From Gemmiger_A avium (lineage in GTDB: Bacteria; Bacillota; Clostridia; Oscillospirales; Ruminococcaceae), in the NCBI GenBank assembly GCA_019114585.1, contig DXFE01000050.1, forward strand, positions 1 to 40,257: a stretch of DNA of 40,257 bases, in the 5' to 3' direction. The position numbers were made by a program, and so were the translations under genes. The notes under the pieces are model-generated. The model made no database searches. It saw only the letters and a list, made by a program, of their open reading frames with translations, and was not told the origin of the DNA. Shown piece after piece: positions 15,747 through 25,196 of the stretch; within the stretch, counting starts at the first letter, position 1, and each line of letters begins with the position of its first letter.

Positions 15747-15783
15747 AAAAGCCGCCGCAGCCCTGTGCTGCGGCGGCTTTTCT
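15747..15783 (+). terminator. Rho-independent terminator
   Basis: AAAAGCCGCCGCAG / CTGCGGCGGCTTTT (15747-15760, 15768-15781). The A and T flanks are symmetric. Confidence 0.8.
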
Positions 15784-15797
15784 GCGTTAAAGCAGTA

Positions 15798-15826
15798 TTG
15801 CCCGGCTGTACGGGCCGTGGTAAAAT
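15798..15826 (+). promoter_or_regulatory. Upstream promoter before the his operon
   Basis: TTGCCC (15798-15803) and TAAAAT (15821-15826) are 17 bases apart. It is about 75 bases upstream of the main promoter, with a CCGCC-GCTTT-GGCGG hairpin between them. Confidence 0.4.
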
Positions 15827-15874
15827 ATACATACATATCGCCCCTTTGCGCCGCCGCTTTGGCGGTTGTGCGGA

Positions 15875-15903
15875 TTGACTTTTTGGCCCGGTGGTATTAC
15901 ACT
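15875..15903 (+). promoter_or_regulatory. Main promoter of the his operon
   Basis: TTGACT (15875-15880) and TACACT (15898-15903) have a 17-base spacer. The leader to the hisZ ATG is about 97 bases and can fold (GGTCG/CGACC around GCGGG/CCCGC), but no T-box motif or His-codon leader peptide was seen. Confidence 0.65.
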
Positions 15904-15913
15904 ATGATAGTGT
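15899..15913. promoter_or_regulatory. Candidate operator of the his operon
   Basis: ACACTA-TGA-TAGTGT is a perfect 6-bp-arm palindrome overlapping the -10 box, followed by the direct repeat GTGATAAA GTGATAAA. A repressor here would block initiation. A TrpR-like HisR has been proposed for Firmicute histidine genes, but I cannot confirm that this is its motif. Confidence 0.55.
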
Positions 15914-16006
15914 GATAAAGTGATAAAGTGGTCGGGCGCGGGAATGGCAGTCCCCGCCGTGCCGCGACCTATATACGGGGGTTTCCCCGGGAAAGGCAAG
16001 GTCACC

Positions 16007-17089
16007 ATGGAAGAACGAACCATTCCCCGCGCCGAACAGGCGGCTGACCGGCTGCAGGGGCTGTACCGGCAGTACGGGTATCTGCCCTATAAGATGAGCA
16101 AGTTTGAGGAATACGATCTGTATGTGCGCAACAAGAGCTTTCTGAACAGCCCGGATATCCTGACCTTTACCGATCTGGACGGCAAGCTGATGGCGCTGAA
16201 GCCGGACGTGACCCTCTCGATCCTGAAAAACAGCCGCCCGGCCCCGGCGCTGCAGAAGGTGTTCTATCAGGAAAACGTCTACCGCACCGGGCGGGACACC
16301 CGCAATTTCCGGGAGATCCTGCAGATGGGGCTGGAGTGCATCGGCCCGCTGGACGGCTACGCCGAGGCGGAGGTGCTGGAGCTGGCGGTGCGCAGCCTGG
16401 ACGCGCTGGCGCCGGAGTGGCTGCTGGACATCAGCCACCTGGGTGTGGTGAACGGGCTGCTGGCCGCGCTGGGCCTGCCCGCCGAGGAGGAGCGCCGCCT
16501 GCTGGAGGCGCTGGGGGAGAAGAATACCCCCCGCCTGACCGAGCTGTGCCTGGCGCTGGGGGTGGCGGACGCCGCCCGGGACCGGCTGTGCCGTCTGGCG
16601 CTGCTCTACGATACCCCCGCCGCGGCCCTGCCCCAGCTGGAAGCCCTGGCCGCGGGCAGCGACGCCGCCATGCGGGCGGTGGAGGAACTGCGGGCGTTGT
16701 GCGAACTGCTGACCCCCTGGGCCGACCGGCTGCGGCTGGACTTTTCGCTGGTCAGCGACCGGCAGTATTACAGCGGGGTGGTGTTCCGGGGCTTTGTGCC
16801 CGGGCTTCCGGTGGCGGTGCTGAGCGGCGGCCGGTATGACCATCTGCTGGCCCGGATGGGCCGCCGGGGCGGCGCCGTGGGCTTTGCGGTGTATCTGGAT
16901 CAGCTGGACCGGCTGGCCCCCCAGGAGCGGCCCGCCGTGGACGTGCTGCTGCTTTACGGGCCGGACACCCCCGCCGCCGGTCTGGCAGCCGAGGCCCGGC
17001 GGCTGCGGGCACAGGGCAAGACCGTCCGGGTGGAGCGGGAGGCCCCCGAGGGCCTGACCTTCGGCCAGGTGTGCCGGATGGGAGGTTAA
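16007..17089 (+). CDS. hisZ: ATP phosphoribosyltransferase regulatory subunit HisZ
   Basis: The 360-residue protein is a catalytically inactive paralogue of histidyl-tRNA synthetase that completes and regulates the short form of HisG. The class II synthetase core is visible in LMALKPDVTLSILKN and in VFYQENVYRTGRDTRNFREI, and the later VSDRQYYSGVVFRGF region is family-typical. The C-terminal tRNA-anticodon domain is short, as usual for HisZ. ATG 16007 was chosen from the AAAGG site and the N-terminal match, not the frame start further upstream. It is first in a ten-gene operon. Confidence 0.92.
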   Translation: MEERTIPRAEQAADRLQGLYRQYGYLPYKMSKFEEYDLYVRNKSFLNSPDILTFTDLDGKLMALKPDVTLSILKNSRPAPALQKVFYQENVYRTGRDTRNFREILQMGLECIGPLDGYAEAEVLELAVRSLDALAPEWLLDISHLGVVNGLLAALGLPAEEERRLLEALGEKNTPRLTELCLALGVADAARDRLCRLALLYDTPAAALPQLEALAAGSDAAMRAVEELRALCELLTPWADRLRLDFSLVSDRQYYSGVVFRGFVPGLPVAVLSGGRYDHLLARMGRRGGAVGFAVYLDQLDRLAPQERPAVDVLLLYGPDTPAAGLAAEARRLRAQGKTVRVEREAPEGLTFGQVCRMGG

Positions 17090-17092
17090 GGT

Positions 17093-17722
17093 ATGGAATG
17101 GATCAATGTGGCCCTGCCCAAGGGCCGTTTGGGCGAAAAGGTCTATCGCAGCTTTGAGGCCGCCGGGTACGCCTGCCCCGGCCTGCTGGAGGATAACCGC
17201 CGCCTGATTTTTGAAAACGCCGAAAACGGGATGCGGTATTTCTGGGTCAAGCCCAGCGACGTGGCCATCTATGTGGAACAGGGCGCGGCGGACATCGGGG
17301 TGGCCGGCAAGGACATCCTGCTGGAATACCGCCCCGACGTATACGAGCTGGCGGATCTGGGAGTGGGCCGCTGCCGGATGTGCGTGGCCGGGAAAAAGGA
17401 GTTCTATGACGACCGGTCCCGCACCCTGCGGGTGGCCACCAAATTCGCCCGCATCGCCCGGGACTACTACGCCGGGCAAAGCCGGGAGATCGACATCATC
17501 CATCTGAATGGCTCCATCGAGCTGGCCCCGATTCTGGGCTTGAGCGATGTGATCGTGGACATCGTGGAAACCGGCCGCACCCTGGTGGAGAACGGGCTGG
17601 AAGTGAAAGAGGAGATCGTGCCCATCAGCGCCCGGCTGATCGCCAACAAGGTGGGCTATAAATTCAAAAACGAGCGTCTGCGGCAGCTGTGCCGGGCGCT
17701 GGAAGAGCAGCGAAAGGGGTAA
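17093..17722 (+). CDS. hisG: ATP phosphoribosyltransferase HisG, short form
   Basis: The 209-residue enzyme joins ATP and PRPP in the first and feedback-controlled step of histidine synthesis. It begins WINVALPKGRLGEKV and has GAADIGVAGKD and DIVETGRTLVENGL, the phosphate-binding segment. The C-terminal regulatory domain of long HisG is absent, which agrees with hisZ 3 bases upstream: the two form a hetero-octamer in known systems. A GGGAGG site lies within the end of hisZ. Confidence 0.95.
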   Translation: MEWINVALPKGRLGEKVYRSFEAAGYACPGLLEDNRRLIFENAENGMRYFWVKPSDVAIYVEQGAADIGVAGKDILLEYRPDVYELADLGVGRCRMCVAGKKEFYDDRSRTLRVATKFARIARDYYAGQSREIDIIHLNGSIELAPILGLSDVIVDIVETGRTLVENGLEVKEEIVPISARLIANKVGYKFKNERLRQLCRALEEQRKG

Positions 17723-17728
17723 TCCGTT

Positions 17729-19012
<1,284 letters not shown>

Positions 19013-19017
19013 GAGCC

Positions 19018-20094
19018 ATGAGCCGCTTTCTGAGCGCCCGGATGGCCGCGCTGGAGCCCTATGTGCCCGGCGAACAGCCCCGGGACCGGCAGTATGTGAA
19101 GCTGAATACCAACGAGTCGCCCTTTCCGCCCGCGCCCGGCGTAGTCGCCGCCGTGCGGGGGGCCGAGGCCGAGCGGCTCAACCTCTACCCGGACCCCACC
19201 TGCCGGGACCTGCGCCGGGCGCTGGCCGCCCGGTTCGGGGTGGGGGAGGAGAATGTCATCGTTTCCAACGGGTCGGACGATATCCTGAACTTTGCGTTTC
19301 AGGCTTTCTGCGGGCCGGACAAGCCGGTGGCCTTCCCGGCGGTGAGTTACGGGTTCTATCCGGTGCTGGCCGGGCTGTACGGCCTGCCGCACACCGCCAT
19401 CCCGCTGCGGGAGGATCTGTCCATTGATGTGACGGATTACATCGGCCGGGGGGAGAACGTGGTGCTGGCCAATCCCAACGCCCCCACCGGGCTGGCGCTG
19501 GGGGTGGACGAGATCGAGCGGATCGCGGCCTCCAACCCGGATCACCTGGTGCTGGTGGACGAGGCCTATGTGGATTTCGGCGCCGAAAGCTGTGTGCCGC
19601 TGACAAAGCGGTACGAAAACCTGCTGGTGGTGCAGACCTTCTCCAAATCCCGCTCCATGGCCGGGGCCCGGCTGGGCTTTGCCATCGGCAGCGCGGCGCT
19701 GATCGCCGATCTGGAGGCGGTGAAGTATTCCACCAACCCCTACAGCCTGGATCGGGTGACCCTGGCGGCGGGCACGGCGGCGCTTACCGAGAAATCCGAG
19801 GCCTACCACGCGGCCAACTGCCGCACCGTGATGGAAAACCGGGCCTACACCACCGAAGAGCTGACCAAGCGGGGCTTTACGGTGGTGCCCAGCCTGGCGA
19901 ATTTTGTGTTTGCCCGCCTGCCCGGCACCGACGGGGCGCAGCTGTACGACGCGCTGCGCCGGCAGGGGGTGCTGGTACGGCATTTCAACAAACCCGGCAT
20001 CCGGGACTACCTGCGCATCACCATCGGCTCCAAAGCCGAGATGGACGCGCTGCTGGCCGCCCTGGATGTGATATGCAACGAAAAAGGAGAATGA
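19018..20094 (+). CDS. hisC: Histidinol-phosphate aminotransferase HisC
   Basis: The 358-residue PLP enzyme of fold type I transfers an amino group from glutamate to imidazole acetol-phosphate. The PLP lysine is in FSKSRSMAGARLG, the early KLNTNESPFPP and the NPNAPTG segment are family signatures. ATG 19018 is chosen over a GTG at 19009 because AAAGGAG (19003-19009) serves it. It lies between hisD and hisB with almost no gaps. Confidence 0.94.
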   Translation: MSRFLSARMAALEPYVPGEQPRDRQYVKLNTNESPFPPAPGVVAAVRGAEAERLNLYPDPTCRDLRRALAARFGVGEENVIVSNGSDDILNFAFQAFCGPDKPVAFPAVSYGFYPVLAGLYGLPHTAIPLREDLSIDVTDYIGRGENVVLANPNAPTGLALGVDEIERIAASNPDHLVLVDEAYVDFGAESCVPLTKRYENLLVVQTFSKSRSMAGARLGFAIGSAALIADLEAVKYSTNPYSLDRVTLAAGTAALTEKSEAYHAANCRTVMENRAYTTEELTKRGFTVVPSLANFVFARLPGTDGAQLYDALRRQGVLVRHFNKPGIRDYLRITIGSKAEMDALLAALDVICNEKGE

Positions 20095-20097
20095 ACC

Positions 20098-20685
20098 ATG
20101 CGCAGCGCCAATATTCAGCGGGCCACCAGTGAAACCAGCGTGCTGCTGGGCCTGGATCTGGACGGCACCGGCAAAAGCCAGATCGACACCGGCTGCGGTT
20201 TTCTGGATCACATGCTCACCCTGTTTGCCCGGCACGGCCGGTTTGATCTGACGGTGGAGTGCGAGGGGGACAGCCAGGTGGATTTCCACCACACGGCGGA
20301 GGATATCGGCATCTGCCTGGGGGACGCCTTTGCCCAGGCGCTGGGAGATATGCGGGGCATCACCCGCTACGGCAGCTGCATCCTGCCTATGGACGAGGCC
20401 CTGATTTTGACGGCGGTGGATATCTCCGGCCGGGGGCTGCTGTGCTGTGAGCTGGACATCCCCTCCCCCCGGGTGGGCGAGTTCGACACCGAACTGGGAG
20501 AGGAGTTCTTCCAGGCGCTGGCCCGGCGGGCCGGGCTGACCCTGCACATCCGCCAGCTGGCGGGCAGGAACAGCCATCATATTCTGGAGGGTACCTTCAA
20601 GAGCCTGGCCCGCAGCCTGCGGCAGGCGGTGGCCATCGAGGCCGCCTACGCGGATGAAATTCCCTCCACCAAAGGGGTGCTGTAA
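20098..20685 (+). CDS. hisB: Imidazoleglycerol-phosphate dehydratase HisB
   Basis: The 195-residue manganese enzyme removes water from imidazoleglycerol phosphate. It has the FLDHMLTLFARHG and FHHTAEDIGI motifs and the repeat HHILEGTFKSLARSLRQA, which supply metal-binding histidines. It is the single-function form, without the N-terminal phosphatase of E. coli HisB, consistent with hisK as the last gene of this operon. AAAAAGGAGAA precedes the ATG. Confidence 0.96.
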   Translation: MRSANIQRATSETSVLLGLDLDGTGKSQIDTGCGFLDHMLTLFARHGRFDLTVECEGDSQVDFHHTAEDIGICLGDAFAQALGDMRGITRYGSCILPMDEALILTAVDISGRGLLCCELDIPSPRVGEFDTELGEEFFQALARRAGLTLHIRQLAGRNSHHILEGTFKSLARSLRQAVAIEAAYADEIPSTKGVL

Positions 20686-21318
20686 ATGGTAGGCATTGTG
20701 GATTACGGGGTGGGCAACCTGTTCAGCCTGCGCAGTTCGCTGGCGGTGCTGGGGGCCGAGACCCTGGTCAGCGGCGACGGGGACGCGCTGGCCGCCGCCG
20801 ACCGGCTGATCCTGCCGGGGGTGGGGGCGTTCGGCGACGCGGCCGCCGCCCTGCGGGAAAAGGGGCTGGACGAGGTGCTGCGCCGTCTGGCCGGGCAGGG
20901 CAAGCCGCTGCTGGGCATCTGTCTGGGCATGCAGCTGCTGTTTGACTACAGTGAGGAGTACGGCCGCCACGAGGGGCTGGGGCTGATCCCCGGCCATGTG
21001 GCCCCGCTGGCCCCCGATCTGCCCCCGGAGAAAAATCTGAAAGTACCCCACATTGGCTGGAACGGGCTGCACCGCCGCCAGCCGGTGCATCCGCTGCTGG
21101 CGGGGGTGAACGAGGGGGACTGCGTGTATTTTGTGCATTCCTTCCACGCGGTGGACTGCGCGGAAAGCGTGATCGCCACCGCCGAATACGGCCCGGAGGT
21201 CACCGCCGCGGTGGCCCGGGGCAATGTGATGGGCACCCAGTTCCACCCGGAAAAAAGCGGCGCGGTGGGGCTTGGCATCCTGCGCAATTTCTGTGAGGGA
21301 AAGGGGGGCGCGGTATGA
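20686..21318 (+). CDS. hisH: Imidazole glycerol phosphate synthase glutaminase subunit HisH
   Basis: The 210-residue class I glutamine amidotransferase releases ammonia that passes to HisF. The nucleophile is in GICLGMQLLF and the His-Glu pair in GTQFHPEKSG. Its ATG directly follows the hisB stop and its end overlaps the start of hisA by 4 bases, so synthesis of these subunits is coupled. Confidence 0.95.
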   Translation: MVGIVDYGVGNLFSLRSSLAVLGAETLVSGDGDALAAADRLILPGVGAFGDAAAALREKGLDEVLRRLAGQGKPLLGICLGMQLLFDYSEEYGRHEGLGLIPGHVAPLAPDLPPEKNLKVPHIGWNGLHRRQPVHPLLAGVNEGDCVYFVHSFHAVDCAESVIATAEYGPEVTAAVARGNVMGTQFHPEKSGAVGLGILRNFCEGKGGAV

Positions 21319-22037
21319 TACTGTTCCCTGCCATTGACTTAAAGGACGGCCGGGTGGTGCGGCTGCTGAAAGGGGATTTTGCCACCGTGCACCAGGTGGC
21401 GGACGACCCGGTCACGGTAGCCCGGGCCTTTGCCGGCGCGGGGGCCGCCTGGGTACACATGGTGGACCTGGACGGCGCCAAAGACGGGGTGCGCCGCAAC
21501 GCCGACGCGGTGCGGGCGGTGTGCGAAACCGGCCTGCGGGTAGAGCTGGGCGGCGGTATCCGCCGGCTGCAGGATATTGAGGATGTGTTTAAGCTGAGGG
21601 TGTACCGGGCGGTGATCGGTTCCGCCGCCGTGACCGACCCGGAGCTGGTGCGCCGGGCGGTGGAAACCTTTGGCCCGGAGCGGATCGCCGTGGGGGTGGA
21701 TGCCCGGAACGGGCGAGTATGCACCGCGGGCTGGGTGGAGGATTCCGGTGTGGAGTACCGGGAATTCGCCCGCCGGATGGAGGCCCTCGGGGTGCGGCAT
21801 CTGATCTTTACCGACATTGACACCGACGGCACCCTGGCGGGCCCGGCCTACGACCGGCTGGAGGCGCTGCAGGTTGCCGTAAACTGCGACATCACCGCCT
21901 CCGGCGGGGTAGGCAGCAACGAGGACCTGCGCCGTCTGCAGGCCGCCGGGCTGTACGGGGCCATTGTGGGCAAGGCCTACTACACCGGCGCGGTGGACCT
22001 GGCGCTGGCCGTCCGGGAAGGGGGGCCGCAGGCATGA
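21315..22037 (+). CDS. hisA: Phosphoribosylformimino-5-aminoimidazole carboxamide ribotide isomerase HisA
   Basis: The 240-residue TIM barrel opens and rearranges ProFAR to PRFAR. The N-terminal catalytic Asp is in PAIDLKDGRVVRL, with GGGIRRLQDIE and TDIDTDGTLAGP as the phosphate and second catalytic Asp regions. ATGA overlaps join it to hisH upstream and hisF downstream. Confidence 0.95.
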   Translation: MILFPAIDLKDGRVVRLLKGDFATVHQVADDPVTVARAFAGAGAAWVHMVDLDGAKDGVRRNADAVRAVCETGLRVELGGGIRRLQDIEDVFKLRVYRAVIGSAAVTDPELVRRAVETFGPERIAVGVDARNGRVCTAGWVEDSGVEYREFARRMEALGVRHLIFTDIDTDGTLAGPAYDRLEALQVAVNCDITASGGVGSNEDLRRLQAAGLYGAIVGKAYYTGAVDLALAVREGGPQA

Positions 22038-22792
22038 TCACCAAGCGCATCATTCCCTGCCTGGATGTAAAGGACGGGCGGGTGGTCAAGGGGGTCAACT
22101 TTGCCGGGTTGGCGGACGTGAACGACCCGGTGGCCCTGGGCAGGTTCTACAGCGACAACGGGGCCGACGAACTGGTGTTCTACGACATCACCGCCTCCGC
22201 CGAGGGGCGGCGGCTGTTCACCGACGTGCTTACCCGGGTGGCCTCCACCATCTTTATCCCCCTGACGGTGGGGGGCGGCATCAACACCCTGGAGGATTTT
22301 GACCGGGTGCTGAAATGTGGCGCGGACAAGGTCAGCGTGAACAGCGGGGCTTTGCGCGACCCCTCCCTGATCGGCAAAGCGGCCAAGAAATACGGCGACC
22401 AGTGCGTGGTGCTGAGCGTGGACGCCCGCCGGGTGGATGGGCAGTACCATGTATTTGCCCGGGGCGGCCGGGAGGACACCGGCCGGGAACTGCTGGACTG
22501 GGTGCGCCGGGGCGTGGACGCGGGCGCGGGGGAGATCGTGCTGAACAGCATCGACACCGACGGGGTGCGCCAGGGCTTTGATCTGGAGATGCTGGACGCG
22601 GTCTGCCAGGTGGCGCCGGTGCCGGTGATTGCCTCCGGCGGCGCGGGCTGCATCCAGGATTTCATCACCCTGTTCAAGACCCTGCCCGCCGTGGACGCGG
22701 GCCTGGCCGCCAGCATCTTCCATTTCGGGCAGGTGGCCATTCCCGACCTGAAACGGCAGCTGGCCGATGCGGGCATCAACGTGCGGCTGTAA
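22034..22792 (+). CDS. hisF: Imidazole glycerol phosphate synthase cyclase subunit HisF
   Basis: The 252-residue TIM barrel uses ammonia from HisH to form imidazole glycerol phosphate and AICAR. It begins IIPCLDVKDGRVVKGVNF, and has TVGGGINTLEDF, SIDTDGVRQGF and ASGGAG, all typical of HisF. It overlaps hisA by 4 bases and is followed after 16 bases by hisIE. Confidence 0.96.
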   Translation: MITKRIIPCLDVKDGRVVKGVNFAGLADVNDPVALGRFYSDNGADELVFYDITASAEGRRLFTDVLTRVASTIFIPLTVGGGINTLEDFDRVLKCGADKVSVNSGALRDPSLIGKAAKKYGDQCVVLSVDARRVDGQYHVFARGGREDTGRELLDWVRRGVDAGAGEIVLNSIDTDGVRQGFDLEMLDAVCQVAPVPVIASGGAGCIQDFITLFKTLPAVDAGLAASIFHFGQVAIPDLKRQLADAGINVRL

Positions 22793-22808
22793 ACAAAGGA
22801 GAAACGAT

Positions 22809-23456
22809 ATGCTTACGATAGACGATCTGAAGTTCAATTCTCACGGCTTGATTCCGGCCATTGTGGTGGATGCCACCAGCAAAAAGGTGCTGACCCTGGC
22901 CTACATGAACCGGGAGAGCCTGGCCATCAGCCTGGAGGAAAAGCGCACCTGCTTCTGGAGCCGTTCCCGGCAGGAGCTGTGGCGCAAAGGGGAAACCAGC
23001 GGCAACGTGCAGCACATCCGCACCATCGTGGCGGACTGCGACCGGGACGCGCTGGTGGTGACGGTGGACAAGGAGGGCCCGGCCTGCCATCTGGGCACCG
23101 ACAGCTGCTTCAACGACCCGCTGTTTATCGGCGAGGGCGGCGAGCCTTTCAGCGTGGAGGGGCTGTACGCCCTGCTGCAGGGCCGCAAGGAGACCCTGCC
23201 GGAGGGCAGCTACACCACCTACCTGTTCCAGAAAGGGCTGGACAAGATTTTGAAGAAGGTGGGCGAGGAGTCCACCGAGGTGATCATCGCCGGCAAGGCC
23301 GAGGACAAGCGGGAAACGGTGTACGAGATCGCGGATCTGATGTATCATGTGATGGTGCTGATGGTGGAGATGGGCATTTCGGTGGAGGATGTGCTTGCCG
23401 AACTGGCCAGCCGCCACGTGATCGACCACAAGGTAAAACAGGAGAAGATGGTATGA
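22809..23456 (+). CDS. hisIE: Bifunctional phosphoribosyl-AMP cyclohydrolase / phosphoribosyl-ATP pyrophosphatase HisIE
   Basis: The 215-residue fusion carries the cyclohydrolase first (about 1-115, with YMNRESL, FWSRSRQELWRKG, DCDRD and a Cys in ACHLGTDSCF for zinc) and the pyrophosphatase second (about 120-215, with YLFQKGLDKILKKVGEES). It carries out steps two and three of the pathway. ATG 22809 follows AAAGGAG; the frame is open further upstream but without a site. It overlaps hisK by ATGA. Confidence 0.95.
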   Translation: MLTIDDLKFNSHGLIPAIVVDATSKKVLTLAYMNRESLAISLEEKRTCFWSRSRQELWRKGETSGNVQHIRTIVADCDRDALVVTVDKEGPACHLGTDSCFNDPLFIGEGGEPFSVEGLYALLQGRKETLPEGSYTTYLFQKGLDKILKKVGEESTEVIIAGKAEDKRETVYEIADLMYHVMVLMVEMGISVEDVLAELASRHVIDHKVKQEKMV

Positions 23457-24277
23457 AACCCCAGACCCTGCACTGCCACACCACCTTCTGCGATGGGGCG
23501 GACAGCCCCGCCGCCATGGCGGCCGCGGCTTTTGCGGCGGGATGCGGGGCGATTGGGTTTTCGGGCCATTCGCCGCTGCCGGGGCAGGAGGCCTGGGCTA
23601 TGGACCCGGCCCGGGTGGCCGACTACCGCCGGGCGGTGATGGAGCTGAAAGCCGAATACGCCGGGCGGATGGAGGTATATCTGGGCCTGGAACAGGATTT
23701 TTATTCGCCGGACACCGGCCCGGACTGGGAGTATAAGATAGGGTCGGTGCACTGTCTGCTCATGCCGGACGGGACGCTGCTGCCCCTGGACGAGAGCGCG
23801 GCCACCCTGGCAAGCGGGGTACAGCGCTGGTTCGGCGGGGACTGGAACGCCCTGGCCCGGGATTACTATGAGCGGATGGCCCGGGTGGACACCGTGACCG
23901 GCGGGGAGATCGTGGGGCATTTTGACCTGATCACCAAGTTCAACGAGAACATGGCCCAGTTTGATGAGGGCGACCCGGCGTACCGGGAGGCGGCCTTTGC
24001 GGCGCTGGATGAGCTGGCGGGCCGGGGACGCATTTTTGAGATCAACACCGGGGCCATCAGCCGGGGATACCGCACGGCGCCCTATCCGGCGGCGTTTCTG
24101 CTGCGGCGGCTGGCGGAGAAGGGCGGGCGGATCACGTTTTCCAGCGATACCCACAGCGCCGGAACGGTGCTGTACGGGTACCGGGAGGCGGTGCAGCTGG
24201 CCCGGGACTGCGGTTTTTCCAGCTGCTGGTATCTGACGGCCCGCGGCTTTGCGGAAGGGCCGCTGCCTGCGGTATAA
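23453..24277 (+). CDS. hisK: PHP-type histidinol-phosphatase HisK
   Basis: The 274-residue protein is a PHP-domain metal phosphatase, the Gram-positive type that makes histidinol from histidinol phosphate. The metal motif HCHTTFCDG lies at 7-15, and later GSVHCL, GHFDLI, and SSDTHSAGT supply further ligands. The ATG overlaps the hisIE stop and completes the operon, so no external phosphatase is needed. This type is also called HisJ. Confidence 0.9.
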   Translation: MKPQTLHCHTTFCDGADSPAAMAAAAFAAGCGAIGFSGHSPLPGQEAWAMDPARVADYRRAVMELKAEYAGRMEVYLGLEQDFYSPDTGPDWEYKIGSVHCLLMPDGTLLPLDESAATLASGVQRWFGGDWNALARDYYERMARVDTVTGGEIVGHFDLITKFNENMAQFDEGDPAYREAAFAALDELAGRGRIFEINTGAISRGYRTAPYPAAFLLRRLAEKGGRITFSSDTHSAGTVLYGYREAVQLARDCGFSSCWYLTARGFAEGPLPAV

Positions 24278-24299
24278 CGGAACTGGGCCAATCTGGGGC

Positions 24300-24453
24300 C
24301 AGCGGGCTGCGGGCGCGTCAAGGATGCGCCCGCTCTGCTTCGCAGACCGCCCTGCCGGTCCGGGGCTCCACCGGAGCCCCGGCCGCTTTGCGGACCCGGC
24401 CCCCATGCCCCCAACACACGGGACGATATATCGTCCCGCACTTTTATTTTGCA
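24300..24453. other. Palindrome-rich stretch after the his operon
   Basis: No gene is seen. The 257 bases between hisK and the next gene hold several hairpins: GCGGGCGC/GCGCCCGC, TCTGC-TTC-GCAGA, CCGGGGCTCC/GGAGCCCCGG, and the perfect 18-base palindrome at 24420-24437, besides the opposite-strand terminator at 24455-24486 and CTGGGGAC/GTCCCCAG further right. It resembles clustered REP-like sequence, but no second copy is in the window. Confidence 0.5.
24420..24450 (+). terminator. Probable terminator of the his operon
   Basis: The palindrome GGGACGATATATCGTCCC (24420-24437) is followed by GCACTTTTATTTT. The T run is broken, so strength is uncertain. Confidence 0.5.
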
Positions 24454-24454
24454 C

Positions 24455-24486
24455 AAAAAACAGCGGGACGGAGAAATCCGTCCCGC
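24455..24486 (-). terminator. Terminator of the late-regulator gene
   Basis: On the minus strand GCGGGACGGA-TTTC-TCCGTCCCGC is followed by TGTTTTTT. The arms share GGGACG with the palindrome at 24420-24437. Confidence 0.75.
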
Positions 24487-24534
24487 AGGATGGGGTCTGG
24501 GGACTGGTCCCCAGATTTAGCAATATTACCGCCC

Positions 24535-25044
24535 CTACAGCGGCGGCATATGCCGGGCCAGGCTGTCCAGGGTTTTGGCATGCAGACGGCGCACCCAGCG
24601 CTCGTCCAGGGTCAGGGTATGGCCGATCCTTTCCCAGGTCATGCCCCGTATGTACCGCAGCTGCAAAATCCGCTGCTGCTGCTCATCGCCCACCATTTGA
24701 ATCACCCGCTCCACCTGGGCGCGGATGTCCAGGCAGCGGGCCAGCTGATCTTCCAGCTGGGCGGTCAGCTGTTCCAGCCGCGCCAGTGCCGGGCTGGAGG
24801 GCGGCAGCGTGCTGCCCAGCCGGTCCTCCAGCAGGCGCAGCGCCTGCACCTCGCCCGCCAGATCCTCCGCCTGCGCCACCGCCTGCCGGTACCGGCGCAG
24901 AAACTGCTGCACCTGTTCCCGCCGGTCTGCCGCCGTTACCGGCAGCGCCTCGCCCGGTTCGGTAGATTTTCGCTGCGCACGCCCCAGGGCCGCCAGCTCG
25001 GCCCGGTGCAGCGCCTGTTCCTGTTTGCGTCCGATCGTTTCCAT
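24535..25044 (-). CDS. Phage-type transcriptional regulator (DUF1492 / ArpU-RinA-like, sigma-70 region 4 HTH)
   Basis: The 169-residue protein has a long helical N-terminal half and a sigma-region-4-like helix-turn-helix near 118-165, with QQRILQLRYIRGMTWERIG. This plan is typical of DUF1492 and ArpU/RinA-type regulators that switch on late genes of Firmicute prophages and islands, normally just before the terminase genes. AGGAGG at 25055-25050 supports ATG 25044 over an earlier in-frame start. A good promoter and two palindromes lie upstream. Here the nearest terminase is 6 kb away and on the other strand. Confidence 0.7.
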   Translation of the reverse strand: METIGRKQEQALHRAELAALGRAQRKSTEPGEALPVTAADRREQVQQFLRRYRQAVAQAEDLAGEVQALRLLEDRLGSTLPPSSPALARLEQLTAQLEDQLARCLDIRAQVERVIQMVGDEQQQRILQLRYIRGMTWERIGHTLTLDERWVRRLHAKTLDSLARHMPPL

Positions 25045-25143
25045 CAAGTCCTCCTGTTCCCTGCTGGCATGCTTGCGGTTCGCCTGCCGGAATCTTGGTT
25101 CTCCTCTCTGTTCCGGCGGGGCACCGCGGCTTGGTTTAGTACC

Positions 25144-25172
25144 ACGATAGCACAGCTGTGCGGACAAGTCAA
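25144..25172 (-). promoter_or_regulatory. Promoter of the late-regulator gene
   Basis: On the minus strand TTGACT (25172-25167) and TATCGT (25149-25144) have a 17-base spacer. The palindrome 25171-25187 overlaps the upstream edge of the -35. Confidence 0.7.
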
Positions 25173-25187
25173 CAACATTTAGTTGTT
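25171..25187. promoter_or_regulatory. Operator palindrome A
   Basis: AACAAC-ATTTA-GTTGTT is a perfect 6-bp-arm palindrome touching the -35 of the late-regulator promoter. Confidence 0.6.
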
Positions 25188-25196
25188 TCGCCCGGA

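Noticed and set aside
15904..16006. T-box or His leader peptide before hisZ
   Set aside because: No GGTGGNACC-like motif, specifier loop or run of CAY codons; the leader hairpins are short.
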